35,815 nucleotides of DNA from Planctomycetia bacterium TMED53 (GTDB lineage Bacteria; Planctomycetota; UBA8108; UBA1146): positions 1 to 35,815 of the forward strand of contig NHDG01000041.1 of the NCBI GenBank assembly GCA_002167285.1. The letters are read 5' to 3'. Position numbers and translations under genes: made by a program. The notes beneath the pieces were generated by a model. The model did no database searches. It had not been told where the DNA came from and saw only the letters and a program-made list of their open reading frames with translations. Shown piece after piece: positions 15,545-25,042 of this stretch (positions within the stretch are counted from its first letter, which is position 1; each line of letters begins with the position of its first letter).

Positions 15545-17221
15545 ATGACACGAGTCCTGTCTCGATCGACCAACAGCCAGCGCCAAGGAGGCCTCTTGAA
15601 GCAAGAAGAGTCCAGCACCATGCAGAAGATCGTGTCTCTGTGCAAACGCAGAGGTTTTATCTTCCAATCGAGTGAAATTTACGGAGGAATGAATGGTTGC
15701 TGGGATTACGGCCCTCTTGGAGTAGAGCTGAAACGGAATGTGAAGGACGCTTGGTGGCAAGACATGGTCACCCATCACGATGACATTGGCGTGCTCCCGG
15801 GGGCACAAAGCAGCTTCGAAATGACAGGTCTTGATTGCTCCATAATTATGCATCCGCAAGTGTGGCGCTGCTCTGGGCATCATGATTTGTTCCACGACAT
15901 GATGATCGACTGCAAAGAAACGAAAAAGCGCTATCGGCACGATCAAGTCAGAGGCCGTTGGGCAGAATATCGAGATAAAAAAACATTCGTGACTTGCCTT
16001 GCAGATCCTGAAGAAGAAGAAGAAGTGCTGACCGCCAGAGCACAGAAAGTCTTCGGTTTAAGAGCGAAAGATCGAGATCAAATCAAGTGGGACGGCCCAG
16101 CTACATCTCTTGACCAAATAGACGAACTTTCTTCAGTCCTCGCTCCTGACTCTAAGGAAATAGGAACACTTACAGAGCCCCGTGAGTTTAATCTGATGTT
16201 CAAGACTCAGATGGGGGCATTGAGTAGCGACGACAGCATGGCATTTTTACGCCCCGAAACAGCACAGGGGATATTCGTCAACTTTAAGAATGTTGTTGAT
16301 TCCTCTCGAGTCAAAATCCCATTTGGTATTGCTCAAGTTGGTAAAAGCTTCCGCAATGAGATCACTCCACGAAACTTCACATTCCGAGTGCGCGAATTTG
16401 AACAGATGGAGGTCGAGTTCTTCTGCCACCCTGAGAGTTCTCAGGATTGGTATCAATTCTGGAGAGATCGACGCATGGATTGGTACCTGAGGCATGGTAT
16501 TTCTAAAGAAAACCTGATCCTACGAGAGCACCATTCGGATGAATTAAGTCACTACTCTACTGGAACTGCAGACATCGAGTACGCCTTCCCATTTCTACCT
16601 GCTGGGGAGTACGGTGAATTGGAAGGAATTGCCCATCGCGGCGACTTCGACCTGAGAAGTCATATGGAGGGGAAGCTGGATCCGTCGACCAATCCGCTAG
16701 AGGTTGAAAAAGACGATCATGGAAAGCCTCGATGGAAGGGCAGTGGCCGAGATTTAAGTTATCGGGATCCGGTCACCAATGAGCGTTTCGTGCCGCATGT
16801 TATCGAACCATCGGCTGGCGCAGACAGAGCAACGCTCGCATTCCTATGTGAAGCTTACACCGAAGACAGTGCGCCGGATGACAAGGGTGAAATGCAGTCC
16901 CGGGTGGTCTTAAAATTTCACCCCAGGTTGGCACCTCTTAAAGCTGCAGTTCTGCCGTTGGTCAAAAAGGACGGGATGCCAGAAAAGGCCCAGGAGATCT
17001 ATCGGGAACTGAAACGTCATTTCCCCGTCTTCTATGACGTCAAAGGTGCTGTCGGTAGGAGGTATCGTCGCATGGATGAAGCTGGAACGCCGTTCTGCCT
17101 CACCGTTGACGGAGAAACTCTTTCAGACGGCACGGTTACACTTCGCGAACGCGACTCCATGAAGCAAAGCCGACTCAAAGTTGACGAGGCGATCCAAGCG
17201 ATTAGAGAGGCTGTCGATTGA
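15545..17221 (+). CDS. glyS: Glycyl-tRNA synthetase, single-chain (dimeric) class II type
   Basis: 558 residues from the ATG at 15545, which has AGGAG eight bases upstream; an in-frame ATG at 15506 lacks such a site. This is the alpha2 type found in Thermus, Mycoplasma, Gram-positives and eukaryotes, not the alpha2beta2 GlyQ/GlyS pair. Markers: IYGGMNGCWDYGPLG, LRPETAQGIFVNFKNV, QVGKSFRNEITPRNFTFRVREFEQMEVEFF (motif 2), GELEGIAHRGDFDL, EPSAGADRATLAFL (motif 3) and the C-terminal anticodon-binding domain. Bases 17218-17221 overlap the next gene, making glyS the first member of a coupled chain that continues into beta-oxidation genes. Confidence 0.95.
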   Translation: MTRVLSRSTNSQRQGGLLKQEESSTMQKIVSLCKRRGFIFQSSEIYGGMNGCWDYGPLGVELKRNVKDAWWQDMVTHHDDIGVLPGAQSSFEMTGLDCSIIMHPQVWRCSGHHDLFHDMMIDCKETKKRYRHDQVRGRWAEYRDKKTFVTCLADPEEEEEVLTARAQKVFGLRAKDRDQIKWDGPATSLDQIDELSSVLAPDSKEIGTLTEPREFNLMFKTQMGALSSDDSMAFLRPETAQGIFVNFKNVVDSSRVKIPFGIAQVGKSFRNEITPRNFTFRVREFEQMEVEFFCHPESSQDWYQFWRDRRMDWYLRHGISKENLILREHHSDELSHYSTGTADIEYAFPFLPAGEYGELEGIAHRGDFDLRSHMEGKLDPSTNPLEVEKDDHGKPRWKGSGRDLSYRDPVTNERFVPHVIEPSAGADRATLAFLCEAYTEDSAPDDKGEMQSRVVLKFHPRLAPLKAAVLPLVKKDGMPEKAQEIYRELKRHFPVFYDVKGAVGRRYRRMDEAGTPFCLTVDGETLSDGTVTLRERDSMKQSRLKVDEAIQAIREAVD

Positions 17222-18582
17222 TCAACTCCGCACTTATTTTCCTGCTTCTGAATTCCTCCGTTCTTCTGGGCGCTGTACCAGACAAGGCCTTGGATAAAGC
17301 TGTTAAGGAAAAAGACGTGTCAGCGATTTCCGCCAGGATTTCCGAACTGACTGAGCAACCCAAAGGAAGAGGTGTTCGCCCTATCGCCGATGCTGTAGCG
17401 CTTATTGAGGCTGCTCCTGAGGGTTCTTGGTATAGCGTTGATCGCTACAAAGTATTCCTGATCGCGGCTCGAAGTCTTTCTCGTATTCCTGGCCCAGTCC
17501 TCGACAAAGAGCTCTCTAAAATCATCAAGAAACATCCTGAATGGCCAGCGAGAACTCTTGCTCTGCACTCTTCTCTGTTGAGTGAATCCTCTGACACTAT
17601 TCAACTTGCATTGAATGCACTTCATGACAAGACCCCACAAGTGATTATCGCTGCGTCGAATCTGCTTGGGAAAAGTAAAGAGATTCTCGCGATCGACCCA
17701 CTGGTTTCTTGCATGAAGCGCTGGGAGGATCGCAAAACAAGAGAGCGCGCTGCAAAAGGGGGGCGAGAAGAGCTCGAGAAAATGGCTCGAGATCGAGCAT
17801 GGCTCGCTTGTCGAGATGCTCTACACCGACTAACTGGGACCTCCTTGCATAACGCGGATGCTTATAAATCCTGGGTGTCCACCCATCGCGAAGAACTCGA
17901 TCCGAAAACTGTAGATTTAGACAAAACAAGAAATCAGACAACCGGTACGGGATTGTTTGGTCTCGATATCACGGGGCGAAACATCGCTTTCATTATCGAC
18001 GTCTCCGGTTCTATGCTCGCGACAGATCCTCCTAGTGACGAGCAAATGGAGAAGATTAGTAGGTCTACTGGAGTAGGCAAAAGCGTCGAAGAACGTATCG
18101 CGGATCTGATGGAATCTCGCCGTCGCATTTTAAGAGCGAGAACAGAACTAAAACGAGCCGTTGAAGGCTTGGGTGAAAATAAACGATTTACAGTCATTGC
18201 CTACTCGACGGAAGTCCAGCCTTGGAGTGTCGTGCTCAAGGACGCCACTAAAAAGAACCGATCTTCAGCAGTGAGCTTCATCGAGAAGCTTCAAGCAAGT
18301 GGCATTACTGTTACGGATGAAGCGCTAAATATTGCTCTCAGTGACCCCACATTGGACACCATTTATTTAGTCACAGATGGAGCCCCGACTCATATGGGAA
18401 GTAGGGGGGCCGATATGCCCCCTGACGCCCCAGAACTCATGCGTCGAATCCTTGCCGAAACACGTGCAGTGAACCATCTTCGCGGCATTCGAATTTTCAC
18501 TCTTGGCTTTGTTGATGCCGAGGAAGAATTTCTAAAAAGATTGGCGGCAGAAAACAATGGTCGTTACGTCCAAATCCGCTAA
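17218..18582 (+). CDS. Secreted or membrane-anchored von Willebrand factor A domain protein
   Basis: 454 residues. The TTG start overlaps the glyS stop (TTGA) and AGAGAGG lies just upstream. Residues ~1-20 form a signal peptide (LIFLLLNSSVLLGAV). Residues ~22-230 are helical and HEAT/ARM-like, with alternating hydrophobic pairs. Residues ~250-454 are a VWA domain with a full metal-ion site: D261-x-S263-x-S265, T366, and D387 (TDGAPT), followed by 'IRIFTLGFVDAEEEFLKRLAAENNGRYVQI', the usual VWA ending. Such proteins mediate metal-dependent protein contacts in the cell envelope; they are numerous in planctomycetes, usually without known partner. The HEAT-like secreted protein at 22045 in the same chain might be a partner. 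Confidence 0.82.
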   Translation: MINSALIFLLLNSSVLLGAVPDKALDKAVKEKDVSAISARISELTEQPKGRGVRPIADAVALIEAAPEGSWYSVDRYKVFLIAARSLSRIPGPVLDKELSKIIKKHPEWPARTLALHSSLLSESSDTIQLALNALHDKTPQVIIAASNLLGKSKEILAIDPLVSCMKRWEDRKTRERAAKGGREELEKMARDRAWLACRDALHRLTGTSLHNADAYKSWVSTHREELDPKTVDLDKTRNQTTGTGLFGLDITGRNIAFIIDVSGSMLATDPPSDEQMEKISRSTGVGKSVEERIADLMESRRRILRARTELKRAVEGLGENKRFTVIAYSTEVQPWSVVLKDATKKNRSSAVSFIEKLQASGITVTDEALNIALSDPTLDTIYLVTDGAPTHMGSRGADMPPDAPELMRRILAETRAVNHLRGIRIFTLGFVDAEEEFLKRLAAENNGRYVQIR

Positions 18583-18597
18583 GGGAAGGTGTTCCTT

Positions 18598-19884
18598 TTG
18601 AAAGACGCTGTCGTCATCGTCGCAGGTCGCAGAACGCCTTTCGTTCGTGCTGGCGAGGATCTCCGAGAGACCTCAGTGGACGTGCTTGCCACTGCCTGCA
18701 CCCGTGATTTGATAGATCACTCTGGTATCGACTCCAGGCTCGTTTCTGAGTTGATTCTTGGCTGCTGTGCTCAACCACCTGATCGAGCAAATCCTGCACG
18801 GGTTGTCAGTTTAAGAGCTGGGCTACCCGTTTCGACTCCAGCATTTACGGTGGCTCGGAATTGTGCCAGCGGTATGCAAGCGATCGTCGATGCTGAATAT
18901 CGCGTTCTACAGGACTCCGTCGCAGTCGTGCTTGCGGGTGGGGCAGAATCGATGAGCAGGATTCCACTTCTTTTCCCTCTGAGCTTTGGCTTCAAGTTAG
19001 CTTCCTTGTCTCGTGCCCGTTCTTTAAGTGAAAAATTAGGAGGGTGGACTCAATTCCGGTGGTCAGATTTGAAACCTCGTATCGGCTTACTAGAAGGACT
19101 CAAGGATCCTTTTAGCGGCGAACTGATGGGAGACACAGCCGAACGCCTTGCTCGCGAATGGGGCATTTCACGCTCAGCTCAGGATCAATTTAGTATTGAG
19201 AGCCATCGTCGAGCTATTGCAAATCGAAAATCCCTTAGTGAAGAGATTTCACCCTTTGCCATCCCCCCGCACATGGACAAGCTCCTGACGGAAGACATCG
19301 GGCCTAGAGACAAGATTGATCCCGCCAAGGTTTCGCGTATAAGACCTTATTTTGACAAAAGAATGGGCACTGTGACGGTTGCCAACTCATGTGGGATTAC
19401 AGACGGTGCAGCAATGTTACTTTTGATGCGAGAATCGAAAGCGAATGATTTAGGGCTTCAGCCTTTGGCGAGGATCATATCGAGCGGTTTTTCTGGCTGC
19501 GATCCATTGAGAATGGGCCTTGGGCCAGTTCACGCCATGGCGAAGGTATTGCGAGAAACAAATTTACAATTGAGAGACATGGAAATTGTCGAGCTTAATG
19601 AGGCCTTCGCTGCTCAAGTTCTGGCATGCCAAGAGGCTCTTCAGAGCCCTTCATACAGCCGCGAGGCCGGTTTCTCGGAAACGCCTGGAGGAATCGACTC
19701 CCAACGACTGAACCCCGAAGGAGGAGCGATTGCTATAGGACATCCCGTAGGTGCATCAGGGGCGCGCATCGTGCTCTCACTCGCAAGGAAATTGAATACC
19801 CTTGGGGGTGGTCACGGCATCGCAACGATGTGCATTGGTGGAGGCCAAGGAGGGGCTGTGCTGCTCGAAGGGATTGCTTCATGA
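18598..19884 (+). CDS. Thiolase (acetyl-CoA C-acyltransferase)
   Basis: 428 residues from TTG 18598, preceded by GGAAGG at eight bases; GTG 18589 would add three residues but has poor spacing. It cleaves 3-ketoacyl-CoA to acetyl-CoA in beta-oxidation (or condenses two acetyl-CoA). All three active-site elements are present: nucleophile C89 in RNCASGMQ, H382 in GHPVGASG, and C412 in CIGGGQGGA. At 428 residues it is nearer the FadI type (~436) than FadA (~387), with an insertion of basic residues around 130-160. It overlaps by four bases (ATGA) with the FadJ-type gene, so the two probably form the trifunctional beta-oxidation complex. Confidence 0.92.
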   Translation: MKDAVVIVAGRRTPFVRAGEDLRETSVDVLATACTRDLIDHSGIDSRLVSELILGCCAQPPDRANPARVVSLRAGLPVSTPAFTVARNCASGMQAIVDAEYRVLQDSVAVVLAGGAESMSRIPLLFPLSFGFKLASLSRARSLSEKLGGWTQFRWSDLKPRIGLLEGLKDPFSGELMGDTAERLAREWGISRSAQDQFSIESHRRAIANRKSLSEEISPFAIPPHMDKLLTEDIGPRDKIDPAKVSRIRPYFDKRMGTVTVANSCGITDGAAMLLLMRESKANDLGLQPLARIISSGFSGCDPLRMGLGPVHAMAKVLRETNLQLRDMEIVELNEAFAAQVLACQEALQSPSYSREAGFSETPGGIDSQRLNPEGGAIAIGHPVGASGARIVLSLARKLNTLGGGHGIATMCIGGGQGGAVLLEGIAS

Positions 19885-22052
19885 GCCAATGGAAGCTGAT
19901 ACGATCCAATGATTGGTCCGGAGCCATACCCACTGAAGATCCTAAAGGGCGTTGGCTGCACCTTGTTTTCGACGCTGAATCCGCGGGTAATATTCTCAGT
20001 TTATCTGTTCTCGAGGATTTAAAGAAGGCCCTTTCAAAGGTAGTAAATCATGACGGGATCCAAGCGGTCATCGTTTCCAGCGCAAAGGAAGATTATTTCT
20101 GCTCTGGTGCAGATTTAGACATCATAGAGAGTGCGAATGACGCCGATGAAGTTAAATCGCAATGCAGAGAGGTTCAGGACCTTTTCGGATTGCTGGGAGG
20201 TTTTCAGGTTCCTAGTTTTTGCGTGATTCATGGCGTTTGTCTTGGCGGAGGCTTGGAGTTGGCCCTGGGCTGTAGCGCTCGGATCGCCGTGGATTCACCA
20301 AGGACTCGAATAGGGCTCCCAGAGGTGAATCTAGGAATCTTACCTGGGTTCGGTGGGACTGTCCGAATGACGCGCCTCTTGGGGCTCAGAAATGCTCTAT
20401 CATGGGTGCTCACCGGCGGCCGCATGCCTGCCAAAGCTGCTTGGAAAAAAGGCGTCGTTGATGCGCTAATTCCCCCAGAAGGGTTTCGTCAATGCGCCTT
20501 AAAAATCATCGATCGCGAATCGATGAATCAAATGAAAACAACCCTTGATCGTCGTAAAAAATTACGAAAAGGGTTAATGTCATGGCTGATTGATGGAACT
20601 GCCATCGGGCGGCGGTTGGTGTCAAATCAAGCTCTTAAGGGAATTCGAAAGAAAACGGGGGGGAAACTCCCTGCCCCTGAACGGGCTCTTGAGGTGGCTG
20701 CATTCGCAGCGTCTCATGCATTAAATCGAAGCCTTGATAGGGAAGCTTCGGCCATTTCCAAATTAGTCACCGGCAAAATCTCCAAAAACCTGGTCAGCAT
20801 CTTTAAAAATTCTGAAAGGTCACGTCGTGGTGACGCTGACGAACCGGCTGGATCATGGAATGAAACTGACTCCCTCGTAGTTTTCGGAGCCGGCGTGATG
20901 GGCTCGGGCGTTGCAAGTGTTGCTTTACAAAAAGGAATGCCAGTTCGATTGAGAGATATTTCTCAACAAAGCCTGGAAACGGGTCTTCGCTTTATAGGAT
21001 CAACGATCAATTCACGATTTAAAAAACGTAGAATGAGCCTCGAACAGAGGGATGAAACTTTAGCAAGATTAACCTACGGCAAATCGATTCAGGGATTGGC
21101 CTCTGCTGGTTGTGTTTTGGAAGCGGTGGTCGAAAGGATGGACGTCAAAAGATCTGTCCTTGCGGACGTCGCTGATAAACTTTCCCCCGATACTATTTTT
21201 GCTACGAACACGTCAGCATTGAGCGTTTCATTAATTCAGGAGGGGAGCCCTATCGCAGATCGAGTTGTCGGTCTTCATTTCTTCAACCCTGTACCGAAAA
21301 TGCCACTCGTTGAAATCATTCCTGGTGAATGGACGTCCCCTGAAACCGTTGGTAAGGCGTTGGCGCTCGCTCGCAAGCTTGGTAAATACCCAGTCGTCGC
21401 CAAAGATTCACCTGGTTTCCTCGTTAATCGTATACTGTGCCCTTACCTCCTTGCTGCCAGTCGGCTACTTCTTGCTGGAACACCTGGCCCAAGAATTGAC
21501 GAAGTTGCACGACAGCATGGTTTACCAATGGGACCATTTCGTCTGATGGATGAAGTAGGGCTGGATGTCGGACTAGAGGTTCAAAATACTCTCTTTGCCG
21601 CCTTTGGCCCGCGTTACCAAGCTTCGACACTGTTGCAAAACATGGTTGAAAGAGGTTGGTTGGGAAGAAAGAGCGGCACAGGTTTCTATCGATACCGGGG
21701 TTCCCAGAGTCTCTGGAATCCTGAATTCAATGTCCCGGAATCGATGCTGGATAAGACACAAAAAGTCAAAACTGCTGACGAAATCGTTTCTGCATTAGTT
21801 GATCCCATGGTGGACGAAGCGTCCCGATGCCTAACCGAGGAAGTCATCGCCGATGCGGGGCTATTGGATTTGGCGATGATCATGGGAACCGGATTCCCGC
21901 CTCATTTGGGAGGATTGCTCAGGGACGCCGACCAGCAAGGACTGTTAGCGATTGTAGATCGCCTCGAAAAGGCCCATGCAGCCGGTGATCCCAGAACACC
22001 GTGTCCAGAATTAGTTCGCAGATCTGAGAATGGGCAATCTTTTTATGAATGA
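19881..22052 (+). CDS. Multifunctional enoyl-CoA hydratase / 3-hydroxyacyl-CoA dehydrogenase (FadJ/FadB type)
   Basis: 723 residues from the ATG that overlaps the thiolase stop; the frame is open further upstream but that part is inside the thiolase gene. Residues ~1-210 are the crotonase domain with both catalytic glutamates, E126 (GGLEL) and E148 (GLPEVNLG), and GFGGT. Residues ~330-510 are the NAD-binding dehydrogenase with GAGVMGSG (336-343) and catalytic H466 in GLHFFNP. Two C-terminal 3HCDH_C domains follow (DSPGFLVNRI..., and GFPPHLGG near the end). It hydrates enoyl-CoA and oxidises the product; with the thiolase it completes one beta-oxidation turn. GAAGGG lies eight bases before the start. 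No acyl-CoA dehydrogenase is in this chain; the nearest is at 7482. Confidence 0.95.
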   Translation: MSQWKLIRSNDWSGAIPTEDPKGRWLHLVFDAESAGNILSLSVLEDLKKALSKVVNHDGIQAVIVSSAKEDYFCSGADLDIIESANDADEVKSQCREVQDLFGLLGGFQVPSFCVIHGVCLGGGLELALGCSARIAVDSPRTRIGLPEVNLGILPGFGGTVRMTRLLGLRNALSWVLTGGRMPAKAAWKKGVVDALIPPEGFRQCALKIIDRESMNQMKTTLDRRKKLRKGLMSWLIDGTAIGRRLVSNQALKGIRKKTGGKLPAPERALEVAAFAASHALNRSLDREASAISKLVTGKISKNLVSIFKNSERSRRGDADEPAGSWNETDSLVVFGAGVMGSGVASVALQKGMPVRLRDISQQSLETGLRFIGSTINSRFKKRRMSLEQRDETLARLTYGKSIQGLASAGCVLEAVVERMDVKRSVLADVADKLSPDTIFATNTSALSVSLIQEGSPIADRVVGLHFFNPVPKMPLVEIIPGEWTSPETVGKALALARKLGKYPVVAKDSPGFLVNRILCPYLLAASRLLLAGTPGPRIDEVARQHGLPMGPFRLMDEVGLDVGLEVQNTLFAAFGPRYQASTLLQNMVERGWLGRKSGTGFYRYRGSQSLWNPEFNVPESMLDKTQKVKTADEIVSALVDPMVDEASRCLTEEVIADAGLLDLAMIMGTGFPPHLGGLLRDADQQGLLAIVDRLEKAHAAGDPRTPCPELVRRSENGQSFYE

Positions 22053-23448
22053 CAAAACACGACGCCTAGCGATGGTTTTCATTGTGATGGGTGTTCTCCA
22101 ATCACCATTCTTCGCCTCGCTGGATGCGCAAGAAGATGGAGCGGGCACCACTGAAATTTCGGCTTCAACTTTGAAAGATCTGATCTCAGAAGATCCGCAA
22201 AAATCGAAAGCCGCAATTCAGTTAATTCGAGAAGCTAAAGACCCGAGCTTACTTGACGACCTGGCACCTTTGTTAGACAGCCCCGAAGGACGATCGCGCC
22301 AGATCGTCACCATGCTGGTACTGGGTGTATATCCTGATTTAGCTCATCAATTCTTTAAACAAGCCAGTCAGCGGCCTGCGGCCCCGGCCAGGGAAGCCGC
22401 GATGTATGGACTTGCACGAATTCCATCCGCAGTCGTCGTCGAAGATTTGGTAAATGGGCTCAAAGATCAAGAAAAGGTCGTAAGAACTGCCGCGTTGCGA
22501 GGCATGCAATTGATTTGCAGACCTGATAGCTCGGTATTGTTTCCAGCGTTATTGACTGCCGAAACTTCGCAAATACCCAATCTCCACCCCGGATCAGCAG
22601 CGGTTCAACAGTTCCTTGGCGGATCCCTAGAGCCCAGTTTTCGTACAGAACTCAAGGGGATTTGGCATGAGACTTCAACACATCAAACCTTGACCAAAAT
22701 TCAAAATGACTTCGCCGGCAACTTTAAAAACGAAGATACTGAAAGAGCTCTCCAGAAGATCTTCAACTCATCTCGTGGTTGGACTGGAAAACCTACGACC
22801 GATCAAGACTTGTCCTATACCTTCTCGATGGTCAATCTCGCCTCCGGATCAACCAAGGAGATCTCCATCGAAGCGACTCCTAAGGAATCAAGTCTCGTTC
22901 GTCAGCTCGATTACCATCTCGACCGCGGAGTTCACCTCAGGTTAATCGCTGATTTGTGGCTGCAGGCCCCGCACCTATACACTCTATCTATTTCGATCGA
23001 AAAGAACTCGGTATTGGTCGAAGTGGACATGGCAGGTGCGCCGAGTTTGCATGCGGGCGTAGGCCTGCTCAACATCGCTTATTGGCAAGGGCGCGTGGCA
23101 ACCTGCTCCAAAGCAACCCTTAAATTCAACTCAAGTAACGGCCGGTTTATTTCAGAGAAGGGCTTCGATGCCAACTCCAAACTTGTTTGGTCTGCAGCAG
23201 TGGGTTCATGGCTCACAACAGATCAGCCTTCCACAACGAAGGACTTTCCTGAATCAATCCAGGTCTTGATGCCAGAAGGACAAGTAGGAGCTCGTAAATA
23301 CCATTTAGATTTCAATGCGATCTTTAAAATCAGCCAAGGGCAATGGCACCTCTCCAAGGCAGAAATGAATGAGTGGGTGCCCGATTCCTCTGGAAAAAAG
23401 GAGTCGTCATTGAAAGCGATCGCCGAACTCGATTTCAAATCTCAGTGA
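22045..23448 (+). CDS. Secreted HEAT-repeat-like protein of unknown function
   Basis: 467 residues from ATG 22045, which gives a classical signal peptide (NDKTRR, then a hydrophobic core ending near SLDAQ); ATG 22030 would add five residues. Residues ~35-190 show helical repeats of HEAT/PBS type (DPSLLDDLAPLLDSPEG, 'PAREAAMYGLARIPSAVVVEDLV', 'EKVVRTAALRGMQLI'). The remaining ~270 residues look beta-rich and carry no motif I recognise. It overlaps the end of fadJ by eight bases and is the last gene of the glyS chain. The pairing with the VWA protein at 17218, also helical-repeat and secreted, suggests a shared envelope role, which is inference. The next gene is convergent, 17 bases away. Confidence 0.7.
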   Translation: MNDKTRRLAMVFIVMGVLQSPFFASLDAQEDGAGTTEISASTLKDLISEDPQKSKAAIQLIREAKDPSLLDDLAPLLDSPEGRSRQIVTMLVLGVYPDLAHQFFKQASQRPAAPAREAAMYGLARIPSAVVVEDLVNGLKDQEKVVRTAALRGMQLICRPDSSVLFPALLTAETSQIPNLHPGSAAVQQFLGGSLEPSFRTELKGIWHETSTHQTLTKIQNDFAGNFKNEDTERALQKIFNSSRGWTGKPTTDQDLSYTFSMVNLASGSTKEISIEATPKESSLVRQLDYHLDRGVHLRLIADLWLQAPHLYTLSISIEKNSVLVEVDMAGAPSLHAGVGLLNIAYWQGRVATCSKATLKFNSSNGRFISEKGFDANSKLVWSAAVGSWLTTDQPSTTKDFPESIQVLMPEGQVGARKYHLDFNAIFKISQGQWHLSKAEMNEWVPDSSGKKESSLKAIAELDFKSQ

Positions 23449-23464
23449 GCTCGCGCAAGTCTTT

Positions 23465-25042
23465 TCACTCGGGCCAAGGATCGAAGGGTGGGTTACCGAG
23501 TGAGTAGGCCTCTAAATGCGGTTTCAATCGCTCGGCAATCTTCTCCTGTCCGGCGTTCTTCGCGGCCTTGATCAATGCTCTTTGCAATTCCTCGGCTTCT
23601 TTAAACAAGCCCAAGGCAGCTTGTAACATTGCGCTGGCTTCCAGCAATTCCAGATCCGGACGCTGGGCAGTGATTCTGTTCATCACTGAGAATTGATCAC
23701 GAAGCTCCTGCTTAGAGGAGCGCTTGTTACAGGCCAGCAACCTTGCGAACAATCCTTGTAATCGCGGACTTGCTGAGTGTGCCAACAGCGATAACTTTAC
23801 CCAATCCAGGGATTCATTCAGTTTTTCCAGTCGAATTAATGAAACCGCACCCGCCAACCAAGCACTTTCATTCTCCGGCGAAACTTCTATTACCATTTTT
23901 AAGTCTTCGACGGCTTCTTGATAATTTCCCATTCTACGATTGGCATTGGCTCTGTTGAATCGAGCTTCAGAATGGGTGGGGTCGATAGCCAGAGCATTGT
24001 CGTAACATTCGATAGCGAGAGAATCGCTACCTTCCAGCGCCTCAAGGACCCCAAGGTCAAACCACGCTAACACTGCCTGAGGATTGAGCCTGATCGCTTC
24101 CTGGAGACTGTTCCTGGCTTCACTGTATCGGCCCATTTTCACTCGAGTTGACCCTAGATTGAGGTGAGCAATGGGGGACTCGGGGTCGTATTCGAGAGCC
24201 TTTAGAAATGATTTTTCGGCTCGAGCATACAATCCTTCAGCAAAGAGATGCGTGCCTTCGTTTAAATGGACGCGGCCACCCCTCCTTAAAGATAAAACTT
24301 CATCAATCCAAGGATCAGCAGCACGAGGAAATGCGGAACCTCTTAAGTTCATTTGATTCTCTGCTTGATTCAACTGCCCAAGTTTTCTCAAGGCTAACCC
24401 GTATGGGTATCGTAACGCTGAGGCCCCAGGAGACAATTCTAAAGCTTGACGAAGCAACTCCACTGCTTCTTCGATTTCGTTTTGCTGTAGACGAATTTGT
24501 CCCAAAAGAGACAATGCCGGCACCGACAAGGGGTTGGTTAAGAGTACGCGTTGCGCCAATTTATTTGATTCTTGAAAATTCCCGAGCTCATACTCGATTT
24601 GAGCCAGGGCAATCAATGGATTTGGATGCCCTGTTTCTTTTTTCACCCATGATTTCAATATTTCTCGTGAACCTTCAAGATCACCATTCTCTTGGAGGGC
24701 AATCGCCAGCAAATATTCTCCAACCGGATCTCCACCCTGGCTCTCCAGTGCGGATCGATAAGCTTGGACAGCGTAGTTGAATAACCCATATGAATGATAG
24801 ATTTTTCCTGACTCCATCAACGCTTCATAGCGCAAACGGGGATCGGAATTCACCAGCGCCTGCTCGTTTAATTCGACGCATTCTTCGAGATGCTCTCTCA
24901 CTGCGCCTTCAAATGATTCGAGGGGCAATCGGGGTAAAGGATCTGGTGGAGATTGGTGATGCATACAACCCTGTGCCAACAAAAGGATTGGAAAGATAGC
25001 ACTCAGGAAACGCTGGGTATCCTCAGCCAAATTAATCCTCAT
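23465..25042 (-). CDS. Tetratricopeptide-repeat lipoprotein
   Basis: 525 residues from the ATG at 25042 (an ATG five codons upstream is also possible). The N-terminal signal ends in LLLAQGC, a plausible lipobox with lipidated cysteine near residue 26, followed by a short proline-rich linker. The rest is a chain of TPR units of 34 residues, about ten visible, for example 'YDPESPIAHLNLGSTRVKMG', 'LNPQAVLAWFDLGVLEALEG', 'IDPTHSEARFNRANANRRMG'. TPRs make protein-protein contacts; the location would be the inner leaflet of the outer membrane or the periplasmic face. The gene overlaps the end of the FG-GAP/UnbV gene upstream by 11 bases, so the two are made together. Confidence 0.85.
   Translation of the reverse strand: MRINLAEDTQRFLSAIFPILLLAQGCMHHQSPPDPLPRLPLESFEGAVREHLEECVELNEQALVNSDPRLRYEALMESGKIYHSYGLFNYAVQAYRSALESQGGDPVGEYLLAIALQENGDLEGSREILKSWVKKETGHPNPLIALAQIEYELGNFQESNKLAQRVLLTNPLSVPALSLLGQIRLQQNEIEEAVELLRQALELSPGASALRYPYGLALRKLGQLNQAENQMNLRGSAFPRAADPWIDEVLSLRRGGRVHLNEGTHLFAEGLYARAEKSFLKALEYDPESPIAHLNLGSTRVKMGRYSEARNSLQEAIRLNPQAVLAWFDLGVLEALEGSDSLAIECYDNALAIDPTHSEARFNRANANRRMGNYQEAVEDLKMVIEVSPENESAWLAGAVSLIRLEKLNESLDWVKLSLLAHSASPRLQGLFARLLACNKRSSKQELRDQFSVMNRITAQRPDLELLEASAMLQAALGLFKEAEELQRALIKAAKNAGQEKIAERLKPHLEAYSLGNPPFDPWPE

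Noticed and set aside
19626-19880. Upstream extension of the FadJ-type frame
   Set aside because: The extra residues are R-rich, unlike the crotonase fold, and are inside the thiolase gene; the ATG at 19881 has a good ribosome site and ATGA coupling.
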